Below, piece by piece: positions 57,701-64,000 of a stretch of DNA of 64,000 bases; the first letter of the stretch is position 1; each line of letters opens with the position of its first letter. The stretch comes from Siderastrea siderea (Eukaryota > Cnidaria > Anthozoa > Scleractinia > Rhizangiidae). The notes under the pieces are model-generated. The model was not told the DNA's origin. It saw only the letters and a list, made by a program, of their open reading frames with translations, and ran no database searches. A program made the translations under genes and the position numbers. The stretch lies in contig OZ034967.1 in assembly GCA_964030785.1 (NCBI GenBank), positions 54,684,265-54,748,264 of the forward strand. Direction: 5' to 3'.

Positions 57701-58442
57701 TTTATATGAAGAAAACGTCTACTTAAACATCTATTTGTGCTTTGGCACTTTGTCCACCGCTAAATTGTGAAGCAACCATTTAGTTGCATTTTGATCTGGC
57801 TTCAACTGGTGATGACGAAGTGAGTCCTAAAAAACAGTTCTCGCCGAGGCACACTCTCAAGGAAAAGTCAGTCGAAGATATTCGTCCCGCCGAACAATCA
57901 CTAACTCATCAAAATTAACCATTAGTATACCCAGTGACATGCAAAACATTTTCATTTTCACAAGACGAAAGAATGATCTATCCTCCAGATCAACTAAGAT
58001 CTAGAATGCTTAGTATCTTGCAGTCATATGTTATAAAATAATATCCACCTCATTGCTTTGTGTATCCTTACCTGGGATACACATATCACAAGTGATATGT
58101 GTGTGTGGGTATACATATATCACGGGGATACACCTATCACTGCGACACCGACAAGCGATAAGACGTTAAAACCGCGACATGAACAAAATGAAATGGTGAA
58201 GAGCGACAAGACTGTTGCCATGAAATTGCCACAAGGGAAAAAAAGCACGGCAACTGGGTGAAATTCTGACAGGGACATGCTAATCAACTGAAATTGGGGC
58301 AAACAAGTCTTGAAATTCAGACGGCGGACAACGGCCTCTTCATCTATTTCCCTTTTCAGCTGTTTTCATGGAAACTCACCCTTCTCTCAGTGACTTTTTC
58401 AGATACCAGCGACAAGCAGAGGTTGGAAAGTTCTCCAGACAT
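15128..58442 (-). CDS. ATM: ATM serine/threonine kinase, N-terminal half (36 exons; 3' part beyond window)
   Basis: Thirty-six minus-strand segments with AG/GT borders join in phase to 4782 nt (1594 codons) and follow human ATM collinearly from its first residue to about residue 1550. Diagnostic stretches are the N-terminus MSGELSNLCLSLVSEK, SPICEKRAIALLFQAVKE, RRILSMYRLFVLLLLKDL and the following GLGNTWAFFVRDVIHSL, and SLDPFPDTEQF. ATM is the PI3K-like kinase that responds to double-strand breaks; this half is the alpha-solenoid that binds partners such as NBS1. The FAT, kinase and FATC regions are absent and must lie left of the window, so the last intron contains at least 15.1 kb, including the viral element. 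Exons are listed in the four following entries. Exon borders are by eye. Confidence 0.9.
15991..16244. mobile_element. MITE with GGCTA...GGACTGG inverted ends
   Basis: The left end GGCTACGTTCGCGTGGGACTGG and right end (reverse complement GGCTATCTTTACACAGGACTGG) are imperfect inverted repeats around a core of GGATCCGTTTGG-like direct repeats. It is about 254 bp and non-coding, in an ATM intron. Confidence 0.6.
17755..18060 (+). mobile_element. Degenerate SINE copy
   Basis: Segments such as TTTCCTTAGACAAGAAACC, GCATTGTCTC, GTAACCCTGAGG and CTTCATGCTACA recur in the same order in the better-preserved copy at about 49350-49650. A short duplicated GGGCTGCCTGTGCTCTGAGTG lies at 17980 and 18019. 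Confidence 0.55.
18507..18537. repeat. (AAT)n microsatellite
   Basis: About ten AAT triplets in an ATM intron. Confidence 0.85.
21949..23430 (+). CDS. Two-exon microprotein gene nested in ATM intron
   Basis: Exon 1 (21949-21981) starts with ATGATG and ends AAAAAG before a consensus donor GTGAGT. Exon 2 (23344-23430) follows a strong pyrimidine tract and CAG, and ends at TGA. Phase is 0 on both sides and the product is 39 residues: MMSSPERAAKK joined to TKMKQFSWEAEHKKMETH and then VGKWDIIYGA. A poly(A) signal AATAAA lies about 48 nt after the stop (near 23478). A CpG-bearing stretch precedes exon 1 (about 21650-21950). I recognise no family. The combination of promoter-like sequence, splice sites and close poly(A) signal supports a real short transcript on the strand opposite to ATM. 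It could instead be a non-coding RNA with a chance frame. Confidence 0.45.
24818..24901. mobile_element. 84-bp perfect palindromic insertion with 9-bp target duplication
   Basis: Two 37-nt arms (24818-24854 and 24865-24901, starting TAGCCTCCCACGCAGTCG) are exact reverse complements around a 10-nt spacer. The 9-mer CGAGAAGGA directly precedes (24809-24817) and follows (24902-24910) the palindrome. This is a miniature foldback element; a 9-bp duplication is typical of Mutator-like transposases. Confidence 0.85.
26514..32981 (-). CDS. ATM: ATM exons 23-30
   Basis: Coding segments are 32981-32845, 32153-32118, 31978-31896, 30948-30793, 30364-30292, 29060-28851, 28039-27869 and 26674-26514. Exon 26 (SKYRKDQNVCCQGLKLLMEL) matches human SLYRRDQDVCKTILNHVL, and exon 29 carries ISLISPICEKRAIALL and QFLDKDLVKKV. 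Exon 30 (LGQLAHELGYTSR) ends TTCTTCCA before GTGAGT. The exon 28 acceptor is uncertain: an AG nearer the pyrimidine tract would put a stop in frame, so the start at 29060 (TCTGTATCT) is chosen. Exon 24 is only 36 nt and is the least certain. Confidence 0.75.
26698..26748 (+). repeat. Short tandem repeat, AACCATACTTTT units
   Basis: Four consecutive copies of a 12-mer (AACCATACTTTT) lie in the intron beside ATM exon 30. Confidence 0.8.
27674..27742. repeat. (TTA)n microsatellite
   Basis: A run of more than twenty TTA triplets. The poly-Asn reading on the minus strand is a product of this repeat, not a gene. Confidence 0.95.
31250..31640 (+). mobile_element. Two tandem tRNA-derived SINE copies
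   Basis: The second copy starts with a tRNA-like head (ATAGCTCAGTTGGTAGAGCA at about 31457, GGTTTAAATCCCATTGAAGC at about 31503). Both copies share GCTTAATTC-CAATTGCTTAAATT and GATGTTCA-ATCTTC-TTTCAT bodies (about 31300-31400 and 31540-31640). Pol III A and B boxes are recognisable only in the second. Confidence 0.65.
33148..33397. mobile_element. MITE with GGAAACATTGTTG inverted ends
   Basis: GGCTAAACTAGGAAACATTGTTG at the left is mirrored by CAACAATGTTTCCTAGTATTTAC at the right, with internal GAAACATTTGC-type repeats. A related fragment lies near 55010-55110. Confidence 0.65.
33712..34207. mobile_element. 496-bp Tc1/mariner-type MITE
   Basis: The ends CAGTCGAAGCTCTCGTAAGC and GGAGAGCTTCGACTG are inverted and flanked by TA on both sides. 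The interior carries repeated GGTCGCTTACGAG-like blocks and has no gene. Confidence 0.8.
34321..43999 (-). CDS. ATM: ATM exons 10-22
   Basis: Coding segments are 43999-43939, 43592-43502, 43261-43154, 42729-42531, 41181-41120, 38325-38119, 37788-37696, 37593-37506, 37130-36975, 36517-36353, 35742-35614, 34944-34846 and 34519-34321. Strong matches include GAKRQKIDIGSWEVCRDSLE plus WLQILASLFSKHPSSIP, which match human KRKKIELGWEVI and WLQIATQLISKYPASLP, and KSTFDE. Exons 18-22 are less conserved, as this region also is between vertebrate ATM proteins, and were accepted on splice sites and phase. Exon 22 is acidic and Ser-rich (DEMDGFDDFESDMSSSEE), like the human linker near residue 850. The intron between 41120 and 38325 contains nested inverted-repeat elements. 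Confidence 0.75.
35270..35550 (+). mobile_element. tRNA-derived SINE with GCGCTATATAAG tail
   Basis: The head GGTGGCCGAGTGGTTAGGG ... CTTCGAGTC...GGTCGGAATCCC resembles a class II tRNA with A and B boxes. The 3' end AAGCGCTTAGAGACGTTGTAATAAGCGCTATATAAG is followed by a TTA-rich tail. A matching tail in opposite orientation lies at about 45920-46005. Confidence 0.75.
38434..38607. mobile_element. Palindromic MITE
   Basis: Arms running from AGCCCTTTCAC through AACGTTTCTCGTTTGCATT and ATTTGAACGTAGATGTGAGG are mirrored on the right, with only a few mismatches over about 65 nt. It lies in intron 14 of ATM. Confidence 0.8.
38909..40773. mobile_element. Nested inverted-repeat elements (about 1.9 kb)
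   Basis: The outer ends GGGTAAGAGAGCTACTCC... and ...TTAACTCTCTTACCCC are inverted over about 55 bp. Inside, CTTAAGGTATTCCTGGAGG at 39293 is mirrored by CCTCCAGGAATACCTTAAG ending at 40723, marking a second element of 1.43 kb. A third foldback spans about 38963-39294 (arms AAGTTATTTTTAGTAACAAA). The 145-codon open frame at 39916-40353 inside shows no known domain and no transposase motif. These look like successive non-autonomous insertions. Confidence 0.65.
41655..42450 (+). repeat. Degenerate minisatellite, units of about 55 bp
   Basis: At least twelve diverged units share the pattern GTGAAAGGTAC-AGGGGCAGTACAAT-TCCAAATGGAAGGA-TTCTATCAACC. They fill most of the ATM intron between exons 13 and 14. 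No gene is present. Confidence 0.8.
44213..44252. repeat. (TTTA)n microsatellite
   Basis: About nine ATTT/TTTA units in an ATM intron. Confidence 0.85.
44480..58442 (-). CDS. ATM: ATM exons 1-9
   Basis: Coding segments in transcript order are 58442-58380 (start codon), 54714-54526, 54441-54396, 49876-49715, 48131-47960, 46437-46269, 45788-45684, 45577-45501 and 44543-44480. Exon 1 ends AGAAGG before GTGAGT and joins exon 2 in phase 0; together they mirror the human N-terminus, including the APTWDVIFKKVELFV segment that aligns with human NWDAVFRFLQKYI. Exon 4 carries GPRLKGQDVVAHLMK and exon 6 VCQLGEALFPLLLQMW. The acceptor of exon 9 is placed at CACAG before TACTAAG because only that keeps the frame. 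Introns hold MITEs, foldback elements and SINE-derived repeats listed separately. No other gene is seen in them. Confidence 0.82.
45918..46010 (-). mobile_element. SINE/LINE 3' tail fragment
   Basis: An AAT-rich run is followed by ATAGCGCCATATCC and GGCGCTTTACAACG, the reverse of the GCGC...TATTATTA tail of the SINE at 35270-35550. Confidence 0.45.
49125..49372 (+). repeat. 35-bp minisatellite made from a SINE head
   Basis: About seven units of AGCACATGGGTGGCGGGG plus GGAGGGTGTAGTGGTT. Each unit contains TAGTGGTTAGCAC, which is also the A-box part of the adjoining SINE, so the array seems to have grown from the 5' end of that SINE. Confidence 0.85.
49350..49660 (+). mobile_element. tRNA-derived SINE
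   Basis: The head GTAGTGGTTAGCACATTGGAC ... GGGGTTCAAGGCC has pol III A and B boxes. The body (TTTCCTCAGACAAGAAACTTT, CACATTGTCTCC, GTAACCCTGCAATTGG, CTTCATGCTACAG) is shared with the older copy at about 17755-18060 and, reversed, with a fragment near 44610-44680. It abuts ATM exon 4. Confidence 0.7.
50156..50401. mobile_element. MITE with GACTACGAGTACGAG inverted ends
   Basis: GGCCAATAGCGACCTTCAG followed by ATCAGACTACGAGTACGAG is mirrored by CTCGTAGTCTGATCTGAAGG and GGCTAATGACC. Arms are about 65 bp around an 80-bp core. Confidence 0.85.
51244..51395. mobile_element. Hairpin MITE (AACAATTATTG ends)
   Basis: The whole 150 bp folds back: AACAATTATTGGACGAGG, GATTTGTCAGTG and ATCAATTATTTGC are each mirrored on the right side. 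Confidence 0.8.
53116..54130. mobile_element. Foldback element with about 160-bp inverted repeats
   Basis: The left arm TAGACTACGAGCAGTCTCTC to GACTAAGCCACAGCGGTT (53116-53275) is mirrored at 53968-54130 with scattered mismatches. The 690-bp core holds no recognisable gene. It lies in ATM intron 3. Confidence 0.8.
55606..56702. mobile_element. piggyBac-like non-autonomous element (1.1 kb)
   Basis: The ends CTCATTAACGGCCGTG and CACGCGGCCGTTAATGAG are inverted repeats flanked on both sides by TTAA (55602-55605 and 56703-56706), the piggyBac target duplication. No transposase frame is present. It lies in ATM intron 1. Confidence 0.8.
57068..57180. mobile_element. Hairpin MITE (AACAATTATCCTGC ends)
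   Basis: AACAATTATCCTGC at the left is mirrored by GCAGGATAATTGTT at the right, with GGAATATC and CTGAT blocks also paired. It resembles the hairpin at 51244-51395 in its outermost bases. Confidence 0.75.
57281..57418. mobile_element. Hairpin MITE (ATATGTTGTAGT ends)
   Basis: ATATGTTGTAGTCCAATTTT followed by ATCCTTTGTTCAATTTTTAT is mirrored on the right side of a short core. The element is about 138 bp. Confidence 0.75.
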
Positions 58443-59592
58443 TGTCAGTGTCGTAAATAAGAACCTAGATCTTCATTTGCCACAAACATTTTCAGACAGC
58501 TGCCGAAAAAAGCAGCAGAAACGCGCTTAGCGCGCAGAACATTTTGCTGCAAGGCGCCTGAATTTGTTTTTGTCGTTCCCAGACCCTTTCTATCCCGTGA
58601 CCATCAGCGGCATTTTACGCGGGAAAGCTAAACTTGTTGGGATACCTGTGGCGCTATTAGATAACCCGCACGGATATACATTCTAGTGAAAGACCAGAAG
58701 GTACGGTGGCTCTGGATTCAATTACCAGCCGTTTTGTGAGGAATCTAGGGAAGATCACGATAGAGTAAAAAAACTGCAAGCGCTGCAGTTCCCTTCGTTA
58801 GTTCCCATTTTTTCCAATACTTCTATACCCAGCACCATCTTTCCTTCCCTACACACAGGGTCCCAAAGTGGTTTAGGGTTCAAGTCCCCGGGCTAGAAAC
58901 TGTAGGGCCCCAGGGCGCCAAGACAGAAATATTGGGGGTCTAGGGCTCCATGCTGTACCCTAAGGCTCCATTTAGCAAGAATCATAATTAATTTTTGTCT
59001 GGGCTCCAAGTAGTAAAAGGCTTTGCGCTCCGGGCTCCAGCTACTCCATGGCAAATTTCGGGGCTCCAAGGATCCCCCCCCCCCCCCAACTTAAGAACCC
59101 TGACATGTCACAGGCTGATCCGCTGGAACAGGTTAGTTGTCACACCCGCAGAAAGCAATGATTGTGAGAGTCAAGCCGATAATGCTTACCCTACCGCAAA
59201 GGCCCTCACATCGAGAAGGGTCGGTGAGAGTCGAGATCTCTTGTTGTACTGTCGGAAGTGTGGTCAGGAGCCTCTGAAGGAGTAATCAGTCACTGGTATT
59301 CCTGTGGTGGTAGTGTCCGTGATGAATGGGGAGAACTTACTCACGATTGGTCATTTCGCGGGTCATTATGAAAATGAATACTTTGGAGGACGATATCGGA
59401 CAATAAGTTTGCTCCTAGCAACTATTCTATTGGTCACTTTATATTCTCCATCGATCCACGTATACAGTGTTATGAGAAAGTTGTAGTTTCTTGGATGACC
59501 GCATAAGCGTAGATCTGTTGCAGCGAGCAGAAAATCTCAAGACTGCAAAGTAGAGTTGAACGAGAGATCGATTTCCAATATTGAGTGTGGAA
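58443..59592. promoter_or_regulatory. Intergenic region between divergent ATM and MCFD2-like genes
   Basis: This 1.15-kb gap separates the two start codons. CpG-bearing sequence near 58510-58640 (CGCGCTTAGCGCGC, ACGCGGGAAA) is suitable for the ATM promoter. A degenerate array of GGGCTCCA-type words and a C16 run fill about 58860-59090. No further gene is seen. Confidence 0.4.
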
Positions 59593-62500
59593 ATGGATGT
59601 TTCTCGAGTAACGCTGATTATTAGTTATTCATTGTTATTTTGCTTCATTCATCCGCCTTCATTCGGAGAAGCCAGTGCAGAAGATGTCCCGGAAAATAAC
59701 CCCGAATCGAGTGAAGACACTGCACAATTTCACAACAAAATGTCCCACGAACGAGGGTGAGCAATGCAAGATTATTTTTATAAGCTTTAGTTAATGTTAT
59801 TTTGCTGATTGTTTCAGCTTGACTTGGGCTTCGTAAAAGCTTTTAAGCTAAATTACTTTGTATTCACCTAATACATGTAAACTTATGTGTTTTTAAACGA
59901 CACTGAACCGGCGAGGTCTATTGGAATTTGGTTTTTCCGCTTACGAGGTAATTATTAAGCTTAAGCTTACTGAACAGTGCTGATCTTCAACTTGAAAATT
60001 CCTGTTTTGAAATTAGATGCTTATCGTCATACAAACGTTAGACTGAAATGTAATCTGGCTAGTTGTTATTCTCAACTCATAAATTCCCTGGTCCCCCTTT
60101 TCCTTAGCTTACGGAAGTTACTAAATTTTTATCACTTGCACATTTTTTAGTGCATATAATATGTCTTCCTTTCCCACTGCACCACCCAATGCAAGTCTGG
60201 AGGGGGTACTCTGTTAATTTTTGGGTGGGGGTGTGCCACTAGGCCTCTGGAACTTCTACCCTATATCAGACCTGATGCACTGATTTAATTGAAACCCTAT
60301 TCTAAATTCTCACCCTACGCAATGATCCAGACTCACCGAGGTTCAATTCCTATAATTTCTAGTCTAAGTCCTCCTAATGGCCTATTGATCTGTTCCTGAT
60401 AAATGATACCCTGCTCTAGACCAAATCTATGATCTCTACACCCCATCCCAGACTTAAGCCCTGGCCTAGAGGAGTCGCAAGTCAATGCAATGTTGAGAAT
60501 TGCCAACTTGTGTATGCAGACTTACACTGTATGGCAAAATGGACTTGCCAGTGGACATACAGTGTAGGTTAGAAGCAATTTGCAAAAAAATGCCATTTCA
60601 GTGCGACCTTGCATGGACACCCGTAGTAAGGACAACAATACTGAGACCAACTTGCAGTGGCTAAATGCATTGGTGAAAAACTTAACTTCACTTGCGGGCA
60701 AATTTGAACTCCATCAAAGTTGTGGCAAGTCATTGCAAGCCACTATAAAGTACATGCAAGTCATAGCAAAATGGAACCACAAGTCATTGCAAGTTTTCAA
60801 ATGTGACTATGTTTGGCCAAGGCCTTAACCGCTTGACAACCATACCTTTCACAGACTGCAGAACAAACACATATTCATATCACCTTCACAAAAGAGTACT
60901 ACATGTACGTGGGTCTCAATGCAAGAATAAACTGTAATGAGTCCAGTCCTGTAAAAGGTGATCTTAACAGTGTATGAAGTTTCATACAACTTGGCGCCTT
61001 GCAATATCACAATTGTCTTGATCACATTGCATGTTGCCTTCTGCTACAGATTGTTTTGATAGGGCTAACTTTCCATTCTTTCTGGCTGTTCAGAACCAGT
61101 TCCAGGCTTCATGCAGTGTTACAAAGTGCAATGAATGTTTTGGGCAACTTGCCCTGCAAACTGCAAAGCTGTTGCAAGTAGATTTGCATTGAACACACAT
61201 ATCCATTAATATGGCATTGGTATGACACCTGATGTGATAATACATACATAATCAATGAAAGCAATTGCATGTGCAATTGCTTAAATTACAGTCATACTAC
61301 CGGTAGTTACTATGCTCAATCCTAACTCCTAGCTGTGACTGAAAGGTCTCCAGCCTCTGTTTTTAGCTTAATGTTGACTGATTGTCTTTGAGAACACCTG
61401 CACACTATATCAGTCTTGACTCTTCTTTAGCTAGTATTGTGTTTTCTATTTATTTATTTTTGTTTATTCAGGCATTTGCTTGCACACCTAGCTGACAGAA
61501 TGGATTTGGATGGAGAAGGACTAAGGTTTTTTATCATATTTCTTTTTCTTACAAAGACTGTAACACAGTCCTTTGCAAGCTGATTTTTTAATATCATAGA
61601 CATCATGACACTCATTTGAACAATTACAATAATTTATTGATCACCAGTGTATGTGAGGGATTTTATATTAAAAGCAATTATGATATAATTTACTAAATTT
61701 TTAATCTTTTCAATGGAGGGTCTCAACTCACACCTTTTGGTTATAGATTCCAAAGCTTTACTGTAGCCAAAAACAAATGTATATAGTCATCTCCTCAATC
61801 TAATAGATCAGGTTGAGCCATTGTACACACATTCACTGAAACCAAGATGGACTTTGATCAGATTGCAAACCTTAAATTTCCTTGTACTTTGTCTTTTCAG
61901 ACATATCCAGAAGCACTTGCAGGAACAAACAGGAGATCCTGCCCAAAACAAGGACCTTAAAGATGTTGCTAATGGTGACAATGCTAAAGGTAAAAATTCT
62001 CACTGATGCTGTCCCTTGCATTTTCCAAGGTTGTTTGGTTTGTGCCTGTTAAGCACGTAACATGACGTCCATGGACAATGCTGTTGCAATGCAAAATTTC
62101 TAATCAGGTAATCATAAGTATTTTTGGGATCATGAACATCAACCTCCAGGGAAGCCTGGCTGCACCATAGCAGACAAAAAGTTTAACCAGCTGAATGCAT
62201 TTCTGTTGCCCAGGCTACTTAATGTAGGGGTACACATCTAATCATCCAAAGCATTTTGCAACTGTGAATGGTTTACCCTCGTGGCACAGTAACATGCCAG
62301 AAATTGTTTTTGAATCTCACTAAAGGTCCTGGATATTCAGCATTCTCACTAGAGGACAAAAAAATCCTCCCCAAACTAGTTGTCTTAGTAAGCTAATGGC
62401 ATGGTAATTACCAGTAAATAAATTTTTTTATGGATATATTTGCTAGAGGGAATTTAATTCATGCATAATCTGCAGGCTTAGGTGAAGTTAGATTGTGCTT

Positions 62501-63662
62501 AGATCCTACGTTTGATTCCCTTTAGATTATTAACAATAATAAATTTTTATTATAATAATTACAGGTATAATATTATACTCTACTAAATAGAATTTAGGGG
62601 GCACAGTGCCATATGGGCTATGAGTTCATGGCTGTGAGATTGACTGCAATAATTGTTTTAATTATCATAATCATCATACACATTAAGTGAAAGTTCCTCA
62701 AAGAGAAATCAAGGATACCGGTAACAAGGAAAGAAAAGTACAATTTTCCTGTTTCTTTTGAAAAAATGCTGCATAGTAAACTAGTCAAATCTCTGAACTG
62801 CCATATACTTTGCTGATTACATTACAAACTCAGTTACATCAACAATAACAACAACAGTCTGAGTTAACTCATTCTGTGTTAAAATTTAGCATTCACATTA
62901 CAGTACGAAAATTCCACAGAGACCACAGGTAAGCATGAGCTAACTGAACTAGGAGGGGAAGAGGAAATCAGATTCAAATATGAGAACTTGAATATGAATT
63001 ATATTTTGATGTGCATTTTTTTTTTTTAATGAACAGGTATATTTTATTTCTTCAAGTTCCATGATTATGACAATAACCAAAAGCTTGATGGCCTAGAATG
63101 GATGCAGGCTTTAACAGATTTTCATCAAGAAGACGATAGCAAGGGAGAATTTAAAGAGGGAGGCAAAGTGTTCCTTGAGCATGAAGCTGAAGCTATTGTG
63201 GACGAACTTCTGACTAAGCATGACAGAGATGACGATGGTATGATAGACTTTTTTGAGTTAATGAACTCAAAGGTGGACTCCTTGATGACTGATTTAGACA
63301 AACCGCATCCAGGAGAACAGGGGGAACATGATGCAGGTGAACAACAGCAGCATAATTCAGAACAGCAATCGTCACTAGAGCAAGAATTCAATCAACATCA
63401 ACAAAATCAGCAAGAGAATCAGCAGGACTATTCTCAACAACAGCAGAACCAAGAACAACAGGAAGGTGACAAGCAACCACAGGATGACCAACAGCACAAC
63501 CAGCAACAGCAGGAAGACCATCAACAACAGGAAAATGATCAGCATAATTCTGAAGAAACACAAGGTGATAAGGAAATAAGCGAAGAGCAACATGACAGTC
63601 AAAAGCAAAATGAACCTAGTTCTTTAGAAGAAGAGTATAATCAGCAACAACAACAATCCTGA
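59593..63662 (+). CDS. MCFD2-like secreted EF-hand protein with Gln-rich tail
   Basis: Four exons (59593-59756, 61472-61525, 61901-61989, 63037-63662) with consensus borders join in phase to 310 residues. Residues 1 to about 26 form a signal peptide (hydrophobic VTLIISYSLLFCFI). Exon 2 encodes HLLAHLADRMDLDGEGL. Exon 4 holds two canonical EF-hand loops, DYDNNQKLDGLE (112-123) and DRDDDGMIDFFE (165-176), preceded by FFKFHDYD as in MCFD2, the LMAN1 partner for ER-to-Golgi cargo export. Unlike vertebrate MCFD2 (about 146 residues), it continues for about 120 residues of Gln, Glu and Asn-rich sequence. It could instead be a related secreted EF-hand protein. AATAAA signals follow at about 63720 and 63932. 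Confidence 0.82.
59757..63036. other. Introns of the MCFD2-like gene
   Basis: The introns span 59757-61471, 61526-61900 and 61990-63036. They contain A+T-rich sequence and a few GTGGGGG-type words near 60190-60230. I see no other exon or structured repeat. Confidence 0.5.
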
Positions 63663-64000
63663 TAAATTAAAATTTGAGGATTGTTACTAGTAATACTTAG
63701 CCTAATTTTTAATACAGATTAATAAATTGAAAATTATAGGAAATAAATTACATGACATCAGTAGGTTAAAAGTACAATCATGCTGTAATCAGATGCTTCA
63801 GGTATTAGAATTCTTATGGAATATTTTTGGAGAATTAATAATCAGAAACCTTGTGTCCTTTTTAGATTAATGAACAAGTGTATAGGCTTGTTTTTCTTCA
63901 CGCATTGGAAGAGGGATGAAACGTCAGGTTCAATAAATGAAAATCCAGTGTAAAGAAGTTCAAAAAAGACAATTTTTGTGTCAAAATAGTGTACTGTTTT
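63663..64000 (+). other. 3' UTR and downstream sequence of the MCFD2-like gene
   Basis: A+T-rich sequence with several AATAAA signals (near 63720, 63742 and 63932) and no open frame of note. Confidence 0.5.

Noticed and set aside
60580..60828. 82-codon plus-strand frame in intron 1 of the MCFD2-like gene
   Set aside because: No splice or domain support, and the composition is like the intron around it.

Overview
The window joins two kinds of DNA. Positions 1 to about 12.6 kb are a compact, G+C-richer block with the gene set of an adintovirus/Polinton (Maverick): a mid-size linear dsDNA virus-like element integrated in an animal genome. From about 13 kb to 64 kb the sequence is A+T-rich, intron-rich animal DNA full of short inverted-repeat transposons (MITEs), tRNA-derived SINEs and microsatellites. 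The repeat style, including a SINE tail ending in a GCGCTATATAAG-type motif, suggests a marine invertebrate, perhaps a cnidarian. That host assignment is inference.

Element, left to right. On the minus strand: a 2TM protein cut by the window edge, a Gly/Arg-rich protein, an FtsK/HerA-type packaging ATPase, a tRNA-like gene, an adenain-type cysteine protease, the double-jelly-roll major capsid protein (MCP), three small basic proteins, two tandem penton-like minor capsid paralogs, an rve integrase with a C-terminal chromodomain, an unknown ORF, and a protein with two Zn-binding clusters including a GRF finger. After a divergent CCAAT/TATA promoter come a plus-strand SLOG-fold (DprA-like) protein, a minus-strand charged unknown, and a plus-strand cluster of two small helical paralogs and a RING-like protein. 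All these ORFs are uninterrupted. The protein-primed PolB expected in this family, and the left terminus, lie outside the window. Morphogenesis genes abut or overlap by 1-4 nt, and several are preceded by a TATAAAAA box followed by a G or C run.

Host part. A 36-exon series on the minus strand (58442 down to 15128) encodes about 1594 codons, in phase throughout, that match the N-terminal half of the DNA-damage kinase ATM. The FAT and kinase parts must lie left of the window, so the viral element appears to sit inside an ATM intron, with its late genes in the same orientation as ATM. A two-exon 39-codon gene on the plus strand is nested in another ATM intron (21949-23430). Divergent from ATM is a complete four-exon plus-strand gene for a secreted EF-hand protein of the MCFD2 family with a long Gln-rich tail (59593-63662).

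The most interesting observation is that one element carries both a SLOG-domain protein and a 2TM protein resembling SLATT effectors. In bacteria these two families occur together in nucleotide-signal conflict systems.
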